Shown one piece after another: positions 31,581 through 42,528 of a stretch of DNA of 64,000 nt. Each line of letters starts with the position of its first letter. The stretch's first letter is position 1. The stretch comes from Dermacentor variabilis (taxonomy: Eukaryota; Arthropoda; Arachnida; Ixodida; Ixodidae): the NCBI RefSeq assembly GCF_050947875.1, contig NC_134568.1:218549673-218613672 (forward strand), read 5' to 3'. Made by a program: the position numbers and the translations under genes. Below the pieces are notes generated by a model that was given only the letters and a program-made list of their open reading frames with translations, did no database searches and had not been told where the DNA came from.

Positions 31581-34500
31581 CTATTTTCAAACAGGTCCGA
31601 TCACCTCCTGCGCGAGAAGGGGCTTTTGTTTGGTGAAGCTAGTGTTCAGGCCTTAACCAGATCGAAGGTTCGGGAGCTCGCTGCAAAGGCGGTAGTTGCG
31701 GGGCCGACGTTATCAAACAACGAAAAAGGGTCAGAGGCGCAGCAAGCTGATATTCAGAGCACGCCCGAACTGAATAAAATTGAGTCTGTAGCGTTGAAGG
31801 CGCCAGATACTGGAGAGGAAAATCCCGATTCGGGAAAGTTAGAAGAGCTATCTACTGATTTGCTCATCGCGCCTACGTCAGACGGACTTGATAGGTTGCT
31901 AAAAGTCAGCCGGTCGGCTTTGATAGCCGAGCAAAAAAAGGATGGCAGCCTGGAAAACGTGCGCTGCAATGTCAAAGAAGGTATCGCCAGGAAAACTGCG
32001 CGTTTTGTGGAAAGAGGTGGAGTCCTGTACCGGAAGTATCTAGACCGAAGAGGAGTGGAGTTCGATCAGCTGATCGTGCCTCAATGCTATCGTCAGGATC
32101 TGTTGCGCTTGTCGCATGGGGGTTCGTGGTCCGGACACCTAGGAGTTAAGAAAACTAAGGACCGTCTCTTGCAAGAGTACTATTGGCCAGGGTGTTTTCG
32201 GGACGCAGATCATTTCGTGAGGACATGTGACACTTGTCAGCGGGTGGGCAAACCAGGGGACAAATCGAGGGCGCCGTTGAAATTGGTACCTATCATTACG
32301 GAGCCTTTTAGACGGCTCGTTATTGATACTGTGGGACCTCTGCCGGTAACAGCCACGGGGTACAGACACATTTTGACTGTGATCTGCCCAGCGACAAAGT
32401 TCCCTGAAGCAGTGCCGCTTAAAGAACTCAGCTCAGTTGAGATAGTTAATGCACTACTGTCCATATTTGCGCGAGTTGGTTTCCCTGCGGAAATCCAATC
32501 AGATCAGGGCACAGTGTTTACTAGCGCTTTGACGACAACTTTTCTCGAAAGGTGTGGGGTAAAGCTGTTACACAGCTCAGTGTACCACCCACAGTCGAAT
32601 TCCGTTGAGAAGCTCCACTCCGTCATGAAGCGCGTGTTGAGAGCGTTGTGTTTTGAACATCGAACTGACTGGGAGCTGTGTCTGCCTGGGGTGATGTTTG
32701 CTTTAAGAACCGCGCCGCATGCGGCTACGGGGTTTTCGCCAGCTGAACTGGTGTACGGTCGCTCGCTTCGATCTCCGCTTCGCATGCTTCGAGAATCGTG
32801 GGAAGGTAGGGGCGACGACCCAGTCGTGGTGGAGTACGTGCTTAAGCTCCTCGAACGCTTAAGAAGGGCACAGGAGTTGTCAGGTGAAGCAATGACAAAG
32901 GCCCAGCAGAGGGCCAAGGTTTATTATGATCGGACAGCCAGGGCCCGTCGTTTTGAGGTTGGCGATGAGGTCATGATATTGCGCACATCGCTAAACAACA
33001 AACTAGACGTGCAGTGGGAGGGCCCAGCACGAATTGTGCAGAAACTGTCGGACGTTAACTACGTGGTAAGTCTGCCAGGAAAGCGGAAAGCACAGCAAGT
33101 TTACCACTGTAATCTGCTCAAACCTTATAGACAAAGGGAAGCAGTGGTGTGCATGATGGTAAACGTTCCTGAAGAGCTTCCGGTCGAGCTTCCGGGACTA
33201 GGCTCAGTGACGAACAGGGAAGACACCGGTCAAGTCATTAGTGACCTTATCAGTAAAGCACCGCTGTCGCCTGAGCAGAAAACCGAACTACACCAGCTAT
33301 TACAAGAGTTTCAAGGTCTGTTCTCTGAGAGGCCTGGTAGGACTTCGGTACTTACTCATGATATAGAACTTACCTCCCCAGAGCCAGTACGATCCAAGGC
33401 GTATCGGGTGTCACCCCGCCAGAGCGATATTATGGAGGCTGAGGTAAAGAAAATGCTACAGCTCGGTGTTATTGAGGCAGGTGAGAGTGATTATACCTCC
33501 CCTTTGATTTTAGTTGAGGTACCGGGCAAGGAACCTCGTCCTTGCGTCGACTACCGCAGGCTTAATTCCATCACTAAGGATCAAATTTATCCGATCCCTA
33601 ACATCGAGGAGCGCCTTGAGAAAGTTAGTAGCGCTCAGTTTATTTCCACCCTAGATCTTGTCAGGGGTTATTGGCAGGTTCCACTTACAGAAGAGGCTAG
33701 TAGGTATGCGGCGTTCATTTCACCAATGGGAACTTTCCGTCCTAAAGTGTTGAGTTTTGGTTTGAAGAACGCGCCATACTGTTTTTCAAGTCTCATGGAT
33801 AAAGTGTTGCGGGGACAGCAAGAATTCGCTTTACCGTATCTAGACGACGTAGCGATATTCTCCGCATCCTGGTCTGAGCATATGACACACTTGCGGGCAG
33901 TGCTAACCCGCCTGCGCGAAGCAGGCTTGACAGTAAAGGCTCCTAAGTGCCAGTTAGCACAGGCCGAGGTTGTCTACCTCGGTCACGTGATTGGTCAGGG
34001 TCGTCGCCGCCCCTCTGAAATAAAAGTGGCCGCTGTGCGAGACTTTCCGCAACCGCGCACAAAGACCGATATTCGGTCGTTCTTAGGTGTCGCCGGCTAC
34101 TATCAGAGGTACATCCCTAGGTACTCTGATATCGCGGCTCCCCTGACGGATGCTCTAAGAAAGACAGAGCCTCAAACAGTCGTCTGGGACGAGACAAAGG
34201 AAAGAGCTTTTAGCGCCCTAAAGAGTGCCCTAACAAGCCAGCCTGTGCTACGATCGCCAGACTATACAAAAGGGTTCATTTTTCAGTGCGATGCTAGTGA
34301 GCGAGGCATGGGCGTTGTACTGTGCCGACGGGAAAATGGAGAAGTAGAACACCCCGTCCTGTATGCTAGTCGTAAGCTGACCAGTCGTGAGCAGGCGTAT
34401 AGCGCCACCGAGAAAGAGTGTGCGTGTCTCGTGTGGGCCGTTCAGAAATTGTCATGCTATCTAGCCGGCTCGAGGTTTATCATTGAGACGGATCACTGCC

Positions 34501-34643
34501 CTCTCCAATGGCTGCAGACCATCTCTCCCAAAAATGGCCGCCTCCTGCGCTGGAGCCTCGCTTTACAACAATATTCCTTTGAGGTGCGTTACAAAAAGGG
34601 GAGTCTCAACGGTAACGCCGATGGCTTAAGTCGAAGCCCCTAA
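31581..34643 (+). CDS. Gypsy copy A gag-pol, second part (integrase, RT, RNase H)
   Basis: 1020 codons in the frame left at 24847, with no start codon of its own. It holds the HHCC finger (SGHLGVKKTKDR to CDTCQR), the integrase core (IDTVGP, SDQGTVF, NSVEKLH), a GPARIVQKL module, then reverse transcriptase with YLDDVAIF and RNase H with QCDASERG. It ends at LSRSP, 485 bp before the 3' LTR. A longer frame appears to begin at 31488, but its first 30 codons are antisense to copy B's LTR and are not part of the protein. The separation from gag by copy B leaves copy A unable to make the full polyprotein. Confidence 0.93.
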   Translation, partial: LFSNRSDHLLREKGLLFGEASVQALTRSKVRELAAKAVVAGPTLSNNEKGSEAQQADIQSTPELNKIESVALKAPDTGEENPDSGKLEELSTDLLIAPTSDGLDRLLKVSRSALIAEQKKDGSLENVRCNVKEGIARKTARFVERGGVLYRKYLDRRGVEFDQLIVPQCYRQDLLRLSHGGSWSGHLGVKKTKDRLLQEYYWPGCFRDADHFVRTCDTCQRVGKPGDKSRAPLKLVPIITEPFRRLVIDTVGPLPVTATGYRHILTVICPATKFPEAVPLKELSSVEIVNALLSIFARVGFPAEIQSDQGTVFTSALTTTFLERCGVKLLHSSVYHPQSNSVEKLHSVMKRVLRALCFEHRTDWELCLPGVMFALRTAPHAATGFSPAELVYGRSLRSPLRMLRESWEGRGDDPVVVEYVLKLLERLRRAQELSGEAMTKAQQRAKVYYDRTARARRFEVGDEVMILRTSLNNKLDVQWEGPARIVQKLSDVNYVVSLPGKRKAQQVYHCNLLKPYRQREAVVCMMVNVPEELPVELPGLGSVTNREDTGQVISDLISKAPLSPEQKTELHQLLQEFQGLFSERPGRTSVLTHDIELTSPEPVRSKAYRVSPRQSDIMEAEVKKMLQLGVIEAGESDYTSPLILVEVPGKEPRPCVDYRRLNSITKDQIYPIPNIEERLEKVSSAQFISTLDLVRGYWQVPLTEEASRYAAFISPMGTFRPKVLSFGLKNAPYCFSSLMDKVLRGQQEFALPYLDDVAIFSASWSEHMTHLRAVLTRLREAGLTVKAPKCQLAQAEVVYLGHVIGQGRRRPSEIKVAAVRDFPQPRTKTDIRSFLGVAGYYQRYIPRYSDIAAPLTDALRKTEPQTVVWDETKERAFSALKSALTSQPVLRSPDYTKGFIFQCDASERGMGVVLCRRENGEVEHPVLYASRKLTSREQAYSATEKECACLVWAVQKLSCYLAGSRFIIETDHCPLQWLQTISPKNGRLLRWSLALQQYSFEVRYKKGSLNGNADGLSRSP

Positions 34644-35128
34644 CGTAGGAATCAGCCTCAAAATTGTTTGTTACTGATGTTTTTTTTCCTGAGGCAGGAT
34701 TTTTTTTAACATATTGCTTTTGTTTAGTGTTTCAAAGTGATGATATGCTTTCTAGTGCAAGTTTTCAATTTGTGGACGCGTTCTGAGTGATGCTAGACTA
34801 CTGTAAGGAACTAGGCAGTGGTATAAAAAGGGGAAAGAGCCTGGCAGGGCTTAGTGAGGGTTGTGCCGTGCTTGCTGACTGAGCGGTTGAGTTTCAGCGT
34901 AGTTCTAACGCTTACCGGGAACGAGAACAAAAATGTGAACTCTCCCGAAGTCACTTTGCAGTGTCCCGTGCGAACCTGAACAAGAGAACGAGGCCTTCTC
35001 TGTGCGCTGCGCTCAAGAAACGTCGAGGGACGCCCGACTTCGGTTATGAGCATCATCGAGCGACATCCCTCCGGACAGCGGATGCAGTCCCCTGTCCATC
35101 GGGATCTCCTTCCCCCGGCGGGGCGGTC
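34644..35128 (+). promoter_or_regulatory. Post-ORF noncoding block of copy A with internal TATA box
   Basis: 485 bp between the RNase H stop and the 3' LTR. TATAAAAAG at 34822-34830 lies in GGCAGTGGTATAAAAAGGGG and is kept in copies B and C. A short frame begins at 34961 (MSRANLNKRTR) and runs into the LTR in all three copies, but with copies this similar that is not evidence of coding. The G-rich end (CCCGGCGGGGCGGTC) next to the LTR probably serves as polypurine tract. Confidence 0.5.
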
Positions 35129-35927
35129 TGTTGCGTTTCGCCTGCGACACGTGGTTTTGCCGGCGCGACTGCGGCGGGGCGGCAGACATTTTGGCCCGAT
35201 CGTCGTCGCCGCAACACTCATCGGCAGGTGTTTCCAGGCGCGACTGCGGCGATGCGACCGCAAAAGATCACCCTCTCATTCCGGTCATTGTGCCCGAAAC
35301 AGGCGATGCCAAAGCAGGGACCATCCTCTCATTCCAGTCATTGTGCCCGAAACAGGCGATGCCAAAGCAGGGACCATCCTCTCATTCCAGTCATTGTGCC
35401 CGAAACAGGCGATGCCAAAGCAGGGACCATCCTCTCATTACAGTCATTGTGCCCGACCGGCAGCGCTACAACAGGGTGCTACGAGATCGTGCTCGACAGG
35501 GTGCTACGAGATCGTGCTCGTCATGGTGCTACGGCATCGCTACGACAGTGTGCGTCACCATTAGCCCATTGTACATTCACGTGCTCGTCTTTTGAGGGGT
35601 TCCTTCTTGCCCTCAACTGCGAGAGTATAAAAACAGCTGCCCCCGGACGCAAAAAAAAAAAGAGGGCTCCGATTTCTTCTGTTGAGTGAAGTGCTCTCCC
35701 GTCTCTCTACTTCGGTCAAACCTGACCACCTACTCTTTGCGATGTTAAAATAAACAAGTTGTTTCGTTGTTACCAGTCGACTCATGCTTTGCCGGGACCT
35801 TCGGATGCTTCCAGTTGTACCCCAGGCCGCCAGGCCAACGCTACCCTTGGGGCTTGCGACCCAGGTACAACCACGGGCGTCAGCGCCGAGTTCCCAACAG
35901 ATCGTACCAGCAGGTCCGATCCAAACA
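35129..35927 (+). repeat. 3' LTR of Gypsy copy A
   Basis: TGTTGCGTTTCGCC to GATCCAAACA, 799 bp. TATAAAA is at 35626-35632 and AATAAA at 35749-35754. It matches the 5' LTR closely, with one extra A in an A run and a few substitutions (for example CCGGTCATTG near 35281). Followed directly by the CCAT duplication and LINE C. Confidence 0.95.
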
Positions 35928-35931
35928 CCAT

Positions 35932-38545
35932 GGAGAGAGACATGTCCAGGTGTCCAGACGATACGCACCCTTTGTAACGCTGTGGGGTCTAATGATGTAA
36001 GGATGCGGTGTTTGTAGGGTGTCACCCTCCCTTGTGCCAAAGTCCTGCAGGTGTCTGTGAATCAGTGACCACTGTGATGGGTCCATTCGGTGCCGGTATG
36101 GTTGAAGCGTGTTCGATGGCTAGGGCGATAGCAGCCTCTTCCGCCGTGCCACTGTCCGCAGTGTTGAGCGTGGCCGAAGCCCTCAGGATGTCTGTACTAT
36201 CTATTACTAGACATAGGGCACGTCTTTGTGTGTAGCGGCCCAACGTCGGTGTATATAGGACCGGTGTGTTCCATGTGTCATCGCCAATCAGTCGAGCCAG
36301 GGCTTGTGCTCTTGCCTTTCTTCGGACTTTATGACGGTCAGGGTGCATGTTCCGGGGAATCGGGGCCACGTGAATTTTGTTGCGAATGCTAAGCGCAAGA
36401 AGTGTGCGGTCTTCCTGTTGTGTTTTTCTTGTTGTTTGGTATCCTAGCCGGGATAGAATGAGGCACCCTTGCATTGTTCGTTGGAGACGTTGCAATTGGC
36501 TCTTAAGATGACATTCGACAAGTTCGTGGATGGTGTTGTGCACTCCAAGTCGTAGTTGGAGCTGCATGGACGCATGTTGAGGTAGTCCCAACGCTGCCTT
36601 CAGTACTGTACGGAGGAGGGTGTCCATCTGGCGCATCATCGGTCTGAGTCGTCAGGTTATGACAGGGGAGGTGGCAGGTTAATCTGCTAATTATGAGGGC
36701 TTGCACGATTCGGAGTACATCTTTTTCTTGGAGTCCTTGTCGGCGGTTTGTAATTCGCTCTATCATGTGCGTTACTTGGGTGATTTGTTCGCGGAGTATC
36801 TGTAGGGTATGTGTGGCCTTCCCGTTGTGTTGTATGTGAAGTCCTAGTACACGTAGTCTGTCTACCCTTGGGATAACGTTGCCATTGAGATGCAATGTGA
36901 TGGCTGGTGGAATATCGGCCTTGTTCCGTTTTTTGAATACCAGCAGAAGCTTCGACTTCTCAGCTGCGCAGGTGAGTCCTCCTGCTGCTGCATAGTGTTG
37001 TACTATATTTACTGCTTCCTGTAGTGCGTCTTGAATTGCGCCGTCCGACCTTGTGGTCACCCAGAGTGTTACATCATCGGCGTACAGGGCGTGCTGCACG
37101 TTCAGAAGTTTGTCGAGGAGCGGTGGTAGCTTTGCCATCGCCACTTTGAACAGGGTGGGTGAGAGAACCAAACTCTGGGGAGTCCCTCTGCCCGAAAGTT
37201 TTATGATATCTGACCGAATATCACCTAGGCCGATGGTGGCTGTGCGGTCAGAAAGAAAGGCTCGGACATAATCATAGATGCGTTTTCCGCATCGGGAGGA
37301 TGCAAGATTGTTTAGAATGAGGTCATGTGAGACATTTTCGAAGGCCCCCTTGAGGTCCAACGCCAGAATGGCTCTTGTTTGAGCTTCACTCGGACCATCC
37401 ACAACATCCTCCTTAAGTTTTAGGAGTATGTCCTGCGCATACAGACCTGGTCGATAGCCGAATAAGGTAATGGGGAAGAATTTGTTCGCTTCGACGTGAG
37501 GCTGGAGGCGCGTTAGAACTACGTGCTCGAAGAGTTTGCCGATACACGAAGTCAGGGAAATGGGTCTGAGATTTTGAAGCGACAACGGTTTCCCGGGTTT
37601 CGAAATAAGGTAATATCGGTGTGTCACCATTCCTGTGGAAGCATTCCGTTTTTCCAATTGTCGTTGTAGTGTGCAGTGAGTTGCCGTACGGCCTGATCGT
37701 CGAGGTTGCGTAGTAGTGCATAGTGAATGCCGTCTGCTCCGGGCGCCGTGTTACGTCTTATGCCGTGTATAGGGCTGCCTTACTTCTGTCTCTGCAATAT
37801 CACCGTCCAATTGGGTTTCTTCCTCGTGTGGATAGTCTTTGTACTCCGGTCGGTAACCTGTATCAATGTATCTCTGTTACAGTGTTTGAAGGAGAGCGTC
37901 ATCATCCATTTGTTCTTTGTGGATGATAGTGCGGACGGTGTTGGTTGTGTGCGTTAGTTGAGTATTGCTCTGAGGAGGGACCACGTTTTGGAAGTACTTT
38001 GTGTGCCATTAAAGCGCTCGCAGAGGTTGTGCCAATTGTTATTAGTGAGGCTGGTGGCGTATTCTTCAGCTTCTGCTGTGATCCGGGCGATTCTTTGTTT
38101 CAGCCTACGGTTGTGCCGCTGCCTCTTCCATCGTTTGGTTAGGCCTCTTCGAGCTTTCCAGAGATGGAGCAGATCTCTGTCCACATCCGGTGTCTCCGTT
38201 GTTGCAGTAAGTTGTTTAGTGGCCGCTTTAAAATCTGCTTGTAGCTGTTGTGTCCACTCGCGTAGAGATGGCGCGTCGTGTTGTTGAAGTTTGGTTCTGT
38301 TGCGCCGGAAAGCGTCCCAGTTCGTTATTTTAATTGCACGTTCTCGGGTGCGTATATATGGCCACCAGTTGGACTCCTGTGGCTAGAATGCTGTGGCCAC
38401 GTACTGCCCAGATTCTCCATTAGGTTGTTCCTGGAGCATTAATTGAGTCAACCCCTTGACCATTGTTAGGCCAGGGCAGGATATCCCTCCTTACGCTGTT
38501 ACCCATTCTGGTTGGCGTGCCAGGTTCAGGTTGAAGGGACCCGGC
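35932..38545 (-). mobile_element. I-type LINE C, 5' part (endonuclease end, reverse transcriptase, RNase H)
   Basis: Minus strand, continuing the element cut at 22258. About 38545-38290 is the end of the endonuclease. Frame 38184-37954 is the basic linker (WSLLRAIL). The 384-codon frame 37657-36503 carries NLRPISLTSCIGKLFEHVVL, DLKGAFENVSHDL, GTPQSLVLSPTLF (the usual PQGS is damaged) and LYADDVTLW. Frame 36639-36022 carries the start of the RNase H (TVVTDSQT). Frameshifts separate the blocks. The 5' end is missing. Its best relative here is LINE D. Confidence 0.88.
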
Positions 38546-39239
38546 CTCTCATATCGACTCGTCTTATATATATACTTATATGCGCAAATATGTACGTTTT
38601 ACAACGTTTTGACCTTATTATATATCAGCGATTATATTATATATCAGCCCCCCCCCCCCCGAAATTTTTTCGTGCTGTCCATGCACCGCCGACCAAAGCA
38701 ACCCCCGGCGCAGAAAATCATTCTGGATTTTGTCTAGAACGTCTTTTTCACGCTCGAAAAGCCATTTCACCGCGAAAATTGCGAACTCGGGCTGGATTTC
38801 TCGGCAACGCCCATGCACCGGAAGTCGCATAACGCAAGCAGCCCCATCCGAGCACAAAGTTTCAAGGACGTTTTGATGGCGAACGGGCTCGCCGCGGCAT
38901 CTCGCGGAGGCCGCGGAATCTACACTCTGTCATGGATTCTTCGGAGCGCGTGGATGTCAATTCCGAAACTTTATGGGTATAAAGTTCTCATAAACTTATT
39001 ATGTGAAAGGTGCATTGACATTTCCAAACGTGTGCTTTAGATTTTCAATTGCGGAACTTTGTAAGTTTAATGTTCCCATAAATATTTGACGCCAAAGGTG
39101 CATTAACTTTTTCAAAGTCGTACATCGGGCCATACAACGAGACAAGCCAAATCAACACACTATCAGACAAGTTGACAAAGCCCACAGCGAGGCCCGATGA
39201 GAGGAAGTGTTGTGGTGGTTCATTCGTGCCGTCGTGTCA
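38546..39239. other. Unassigned, with 13-C run
   Basis: A run of C (38648-38660) is followed by GAAATTTTTTCGTGCTGTCC. Similar C-run-plus-GAAATTT contexts occur near 49997 and 61393, so this may be the edge of a repeat family. No frame with a known domain. Confidence 0.4.
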
Positions 39240-39580
39240 AATAAAGAGGGCGTAAACTTTTATTTCAAATCAACAAGATTTGAGTCCGGCGTCTTTTTAG
39301 TGGGTCTGGGCACCCGCCGCGGACGCGGTTCCGAGACCTTGTCTCGAAGCGGCTTCCTCGGCTCGCTGGACGGCCCAGAGTTGTGCTGTCAGGTCAGAGC
39401 TGAGCAGTGCGGTCATCCAGCGTGACTGGAGGCTGGCGGCGGAAGAGACGGAGGGGTCGGCACTGCCCGAATTGTTTGTTAGGTCCCGACACTCCCATAA
39501 CATATGATTTAGTGTGGCAACCTCGCAAATTTCAACATTCTTTTTCACCTGCGCCAAAGCATCCAGTGAAGACACTAATG
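39240..39580 (-). mobile_element. I-type LINE 3' end fragment (H)
   Basis: Minus-strand frame 39575-39297 contains CEVATLNHMLWECRDL (the remnant of the C-terminal Cys/His finger) and LSSDLTAQLWAVQRAEEAA, the common ORF2 end in these I-type LINEs. It is followed by a 3' tail with AAATAAAAGTTTACGCCCTC. Strong 5' truncation, as is usual for LINEs. Confidence 0.75.
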
Positions 39581-40719
39581 CCAGCCAAGGTAACTACGTT
39601 CTTATTTATTTTTTCTACTTTGACTTTTAATCGCGAGGGCACATTGAGCCTCTTCAATTTTTTGTTCTCGCTCCCCTACCCGGGGGCTGCCAGAGCCAGC
39701 CAGAGCGCATGCGTTTTTCTCGCGTTGCCCCGACCACCGTGGCGCGGCGCATTTCGGTGCGCGTTCGGTTTTCTCTGGCCGAGTGCATTTTCGCCTGGCA
39801 GAGTTTTAGACGCTTTCTAGCTAGCAGACGAAAAAAAGAAACAATGATCGCTCGCCGCCACCACTGTGGGGACTCTACGGATTGCACTGCGTTCGCTTGA
39901 GCTCAACCTCTCCAGAAAGTCTTGTCTCGCCGATGTAGGATACCGAGCAGTATGCGCGTGGTTCTTGGTGGACCAAGCGTCTCGTGCTTTATTCGATATT
40001 CCTTTAATAGCCACATTAGTTGCCCAAAGTAGGCATTCGATTGTTACCAACATACTTTCCTTTGCGTTTTTTTTTTCATTATGATTCCCCCGCCCCACAA
40101 ACGAAAAAAAAAAACGTTGCCGCGCAACGAATTGTCGCAGGGTGTGAGTTCTATTTTGTCACTTCTTTTGCGGAAAGTAATGGGCCATGGGACGCTTCAG
40201 CCGCCGGATACTCTTATTATATTATTGGGATAGCAATTATATGGAGACTCTAGGCGCATTCCTGCCGTCGCCCTCATGTTCCGCATAAAGTCCAAGGGCG
40301 ATAACATCGTGACCGCGCGCCGCATGCTGTATGTGCGAGTGAAAGCGTGTGGAGGGGGGTGGGTACGGGTGATCCGACGATGGTGGCTCAGTCTTGTGTG
40401 CGCAAAGGAGAAAAGCGGGGAGCAAGCGCGCCGCCTTCCGTCGCGCGCGATACATCGGGGGGAATGGATAGAATGGGGGCGGTATCTAGGATTCTATGAA
40501 TCTGTGATTGCGCAACATGTTTATCTGCCTTGTTTGATCCATTATATACCGTGACTTTCTCTCAGATACGTAGATTTATTGGAGACTTATACGTATGTTT
40601 AGATAGCTGGTTGCGAAGTTTTGTGTATACGTGCAGTGAACTCTGTTTCCAGTGGCATGCCCTTTATCAAGCCGTATCTTCGCACTTGTATATTCCATTG
40701 TATCTTCGCATTTCTAATG
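39581..40719. other. Unassigned region
   Basis: Short frames only, none with a recognised domain. Contains A runs near 40100 and G+C-rich patches. No element ends were found up to the mariner TIR. Confidence 0.4.
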
Positions 40720-41498
40720 TACGAGGGGGAGTCAAATGAAAGTGAGCCTACCCACCCCGCGCAATTATGGTTCTGTTCATTATCTGCAAGGCCTGCGCGT
40801 AGCACGCAGGCATCTCTCATTTACAAAAGTGGCACGCAGGTGTGAAGATATATGTTCTTTAATGCGCTCATACACTGGGCTGAACATGGTTGCGTGACGT
40901 AATGGACGCTCCAGAAGATGAGCAGCGTGGGGCCGTGAGGTTTTTGACAGCTGAAGGTGTTTCCCAAAACGAAATTGGTCACCGTATGGCTGCCGTGCAC
41001 ATTGAACATTACATTTCATTGGCCACTGTGAAGCGTTAGAACAAACGGTTCAAAGAAGTCGTGAAAGTTGCAAAGACGATCCCAGACCGGGCCAAAGCCA
41101 TCGTGCAGTCACCCCTAACAATATTGCAAAGGTTGATGAGCTGATGACACAATAACGGAGGATAAGCATCGATGCACTGGCAGAGCGTGTGAACATCAGT
41201 CACGGTTCTGTTCACCGTCACCGTTCACGCCATAATTCATGAACATCTCGGTTATCGGCTCTTGTGTGCGCAATGGATGCCCAAAATTTTGAACCACCGC
41301 CGGAATACGGAGAAGTTCGGCGCTGCCTTTACTCATATGATCCGGTATCACAATAAGGGTGACGATTTCCTGTCTGCAATTGTGATCGGGGACGAACCAT
41401 GGTGCCACTACTACGAGCCTGAAACACGACGGCAAAGCTTACAATGGAAACATTGGAATTCACCACCCCCAAAGAAAGCAAAGGCCGTCATTCCCGCC

Positions 41499-42213
41499 TG
41501 TTACGTTTCGCCTACGACGCGCGGTTTAGCCGGCGCGATTGCAACAAAGCGGCAGACATTTTGGCCCGTTCGGCGTCGCCGCTACGCTCCCCGCCAGGCG
41601 TTTCCAGGCGTTTCCAGGCGTTTCCAGGCATGTTCCGATGCCACGTGTCTTCATGTGCGTGTGTGAGTGTATGTGCCATTGTGCCCGACCGGCGGCGATG
41701 CGACAGCAGGGGGTCACCTTCTCCTTCCAGTCATTGTGCCCGACCAGAGGCGCTACGAGAGCCGAAGTTACCTTCTCCTCCCAGTCTTTGTGCCCGACCG
41801 GCGGCGCTACGACAGTGTGCGTCACCTTAGCCCATTGTACAATCACGTGCTCGTCTATTGAGGGGTTCCTTCTTGCCCTCAACTGCGAGAGTATAAAAAC
41901 AGCTGCCCCCGGACGCCAAAAGGAGGGCTCCGATTTCTTCTGTTGAGTAAAGTGCTCTCCCGTCTCTCTACTTCGGTCAACCTGACCGCCAACTCTTTGC
42001 GATGTTAAAATAAACAAGTTGTTTTGTTGTTACCAGTCGACTCTTGCTTTGCCGGGACCTTCGGATGCTTCCAGTTGTACCCCAGGCCGCCAGGCCAACG
42101 CTACCCTTGGGGCTTGCGACCCAGGTGCAACCACGGGCGTCAGCGCCGAGTTCCCAACCGATCGCACCAGCGGTGCGACCACAACAACTCGCGCCAGCGG
42201 TGCGATCCAAACA
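41499..42213 (+). repeat. 5' LTR of Gypsy copy C
   Basis: TGTTACG to GATCCAAACA. It has three 10-bp GCGTTTCCAG units near 41598-41629, then about 55-bp repeats beginning CATTGTGCCCGACC in U3. TATAAAA is at 41892-41898. The last part is composed of about 28-bp CCAGCGGTGCGA repeats. Confidence 0.93.
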
Positions 42214-42219
42214 ACTGTC

Positions 42220-42237
42220 TGCCAGCGGTGAGATCGC
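42220..42237 (+). promoter_or_regulatory. Candidate primer binding site, copy C
   Basis: TGCCAGCGGTGAGATCGC, 6 nt after the LTR. One base differs from copies A and B (TGC for TGG), which would weaken pairing with a CCA end. The string is one of a series of similar repeats that starts inside the LTR. Confidence 0.5.
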
Positions 42238-42528
42238 GACAACGGAGGCCAGCAGCGAAGAGATGCAGTTGACTGTATGCTGAGCAGCTCAACGACGATC
42301 CGGGAGCAGTGCAACGAGCCCTGTGTGATGACTGGTTGCCTGCAGCGGAACGACTGCGCTGAATTCCTGCCTGCGAGGTTTGGTGAGTGCGGGACTTTCT
42401 TCTTCTGAGCTTTGCCAGGCTTTTGTTAGTGTTAGAAACAGAGCTGGTAATTGTGGTTGTCGTTGCTGCCGGGTTAGTTTGCGGCAAGACAATAGTAAGC
42501 AGTAGAGAAAGCAGCATTCAGAGCAGCC

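Larger units (their letters stand above)
22259..35927 (+). mobile_element. Ty3/Gypsy Gmr1-like retrotransposon, copy A (carries copy B inside)
   Basis: An LTR element inserted in LINE C with 4-bp duplications CCAT (22255-22258 and 35928-35931). It has a 5' LTR 22259-23056, gag-pol from 23411, and a 3' LTR 35129-35927. Copy B (24848-31576, opposite strand) sits between gag/protease and integrase, flanked by GTAC duplications. Without B the element would be about 6.94 kb. Its two gag-pol segments have no stops or frameshifts other than the one caused by B. The two LTRs are almost the same length (798 and 799 bp) and nearly identical, so the insertion is recent. Confidence 0.95.

Noticed and set aside
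34961..35689. A 242-codon frame from the post-ORF block through the 3' LTR, considered as an env gene
   Set aside because: No signal peptide, membrane segment or glycoprotein pattern; about two-thirds is LTR repeat sequence, and the frame length follows repeat number.
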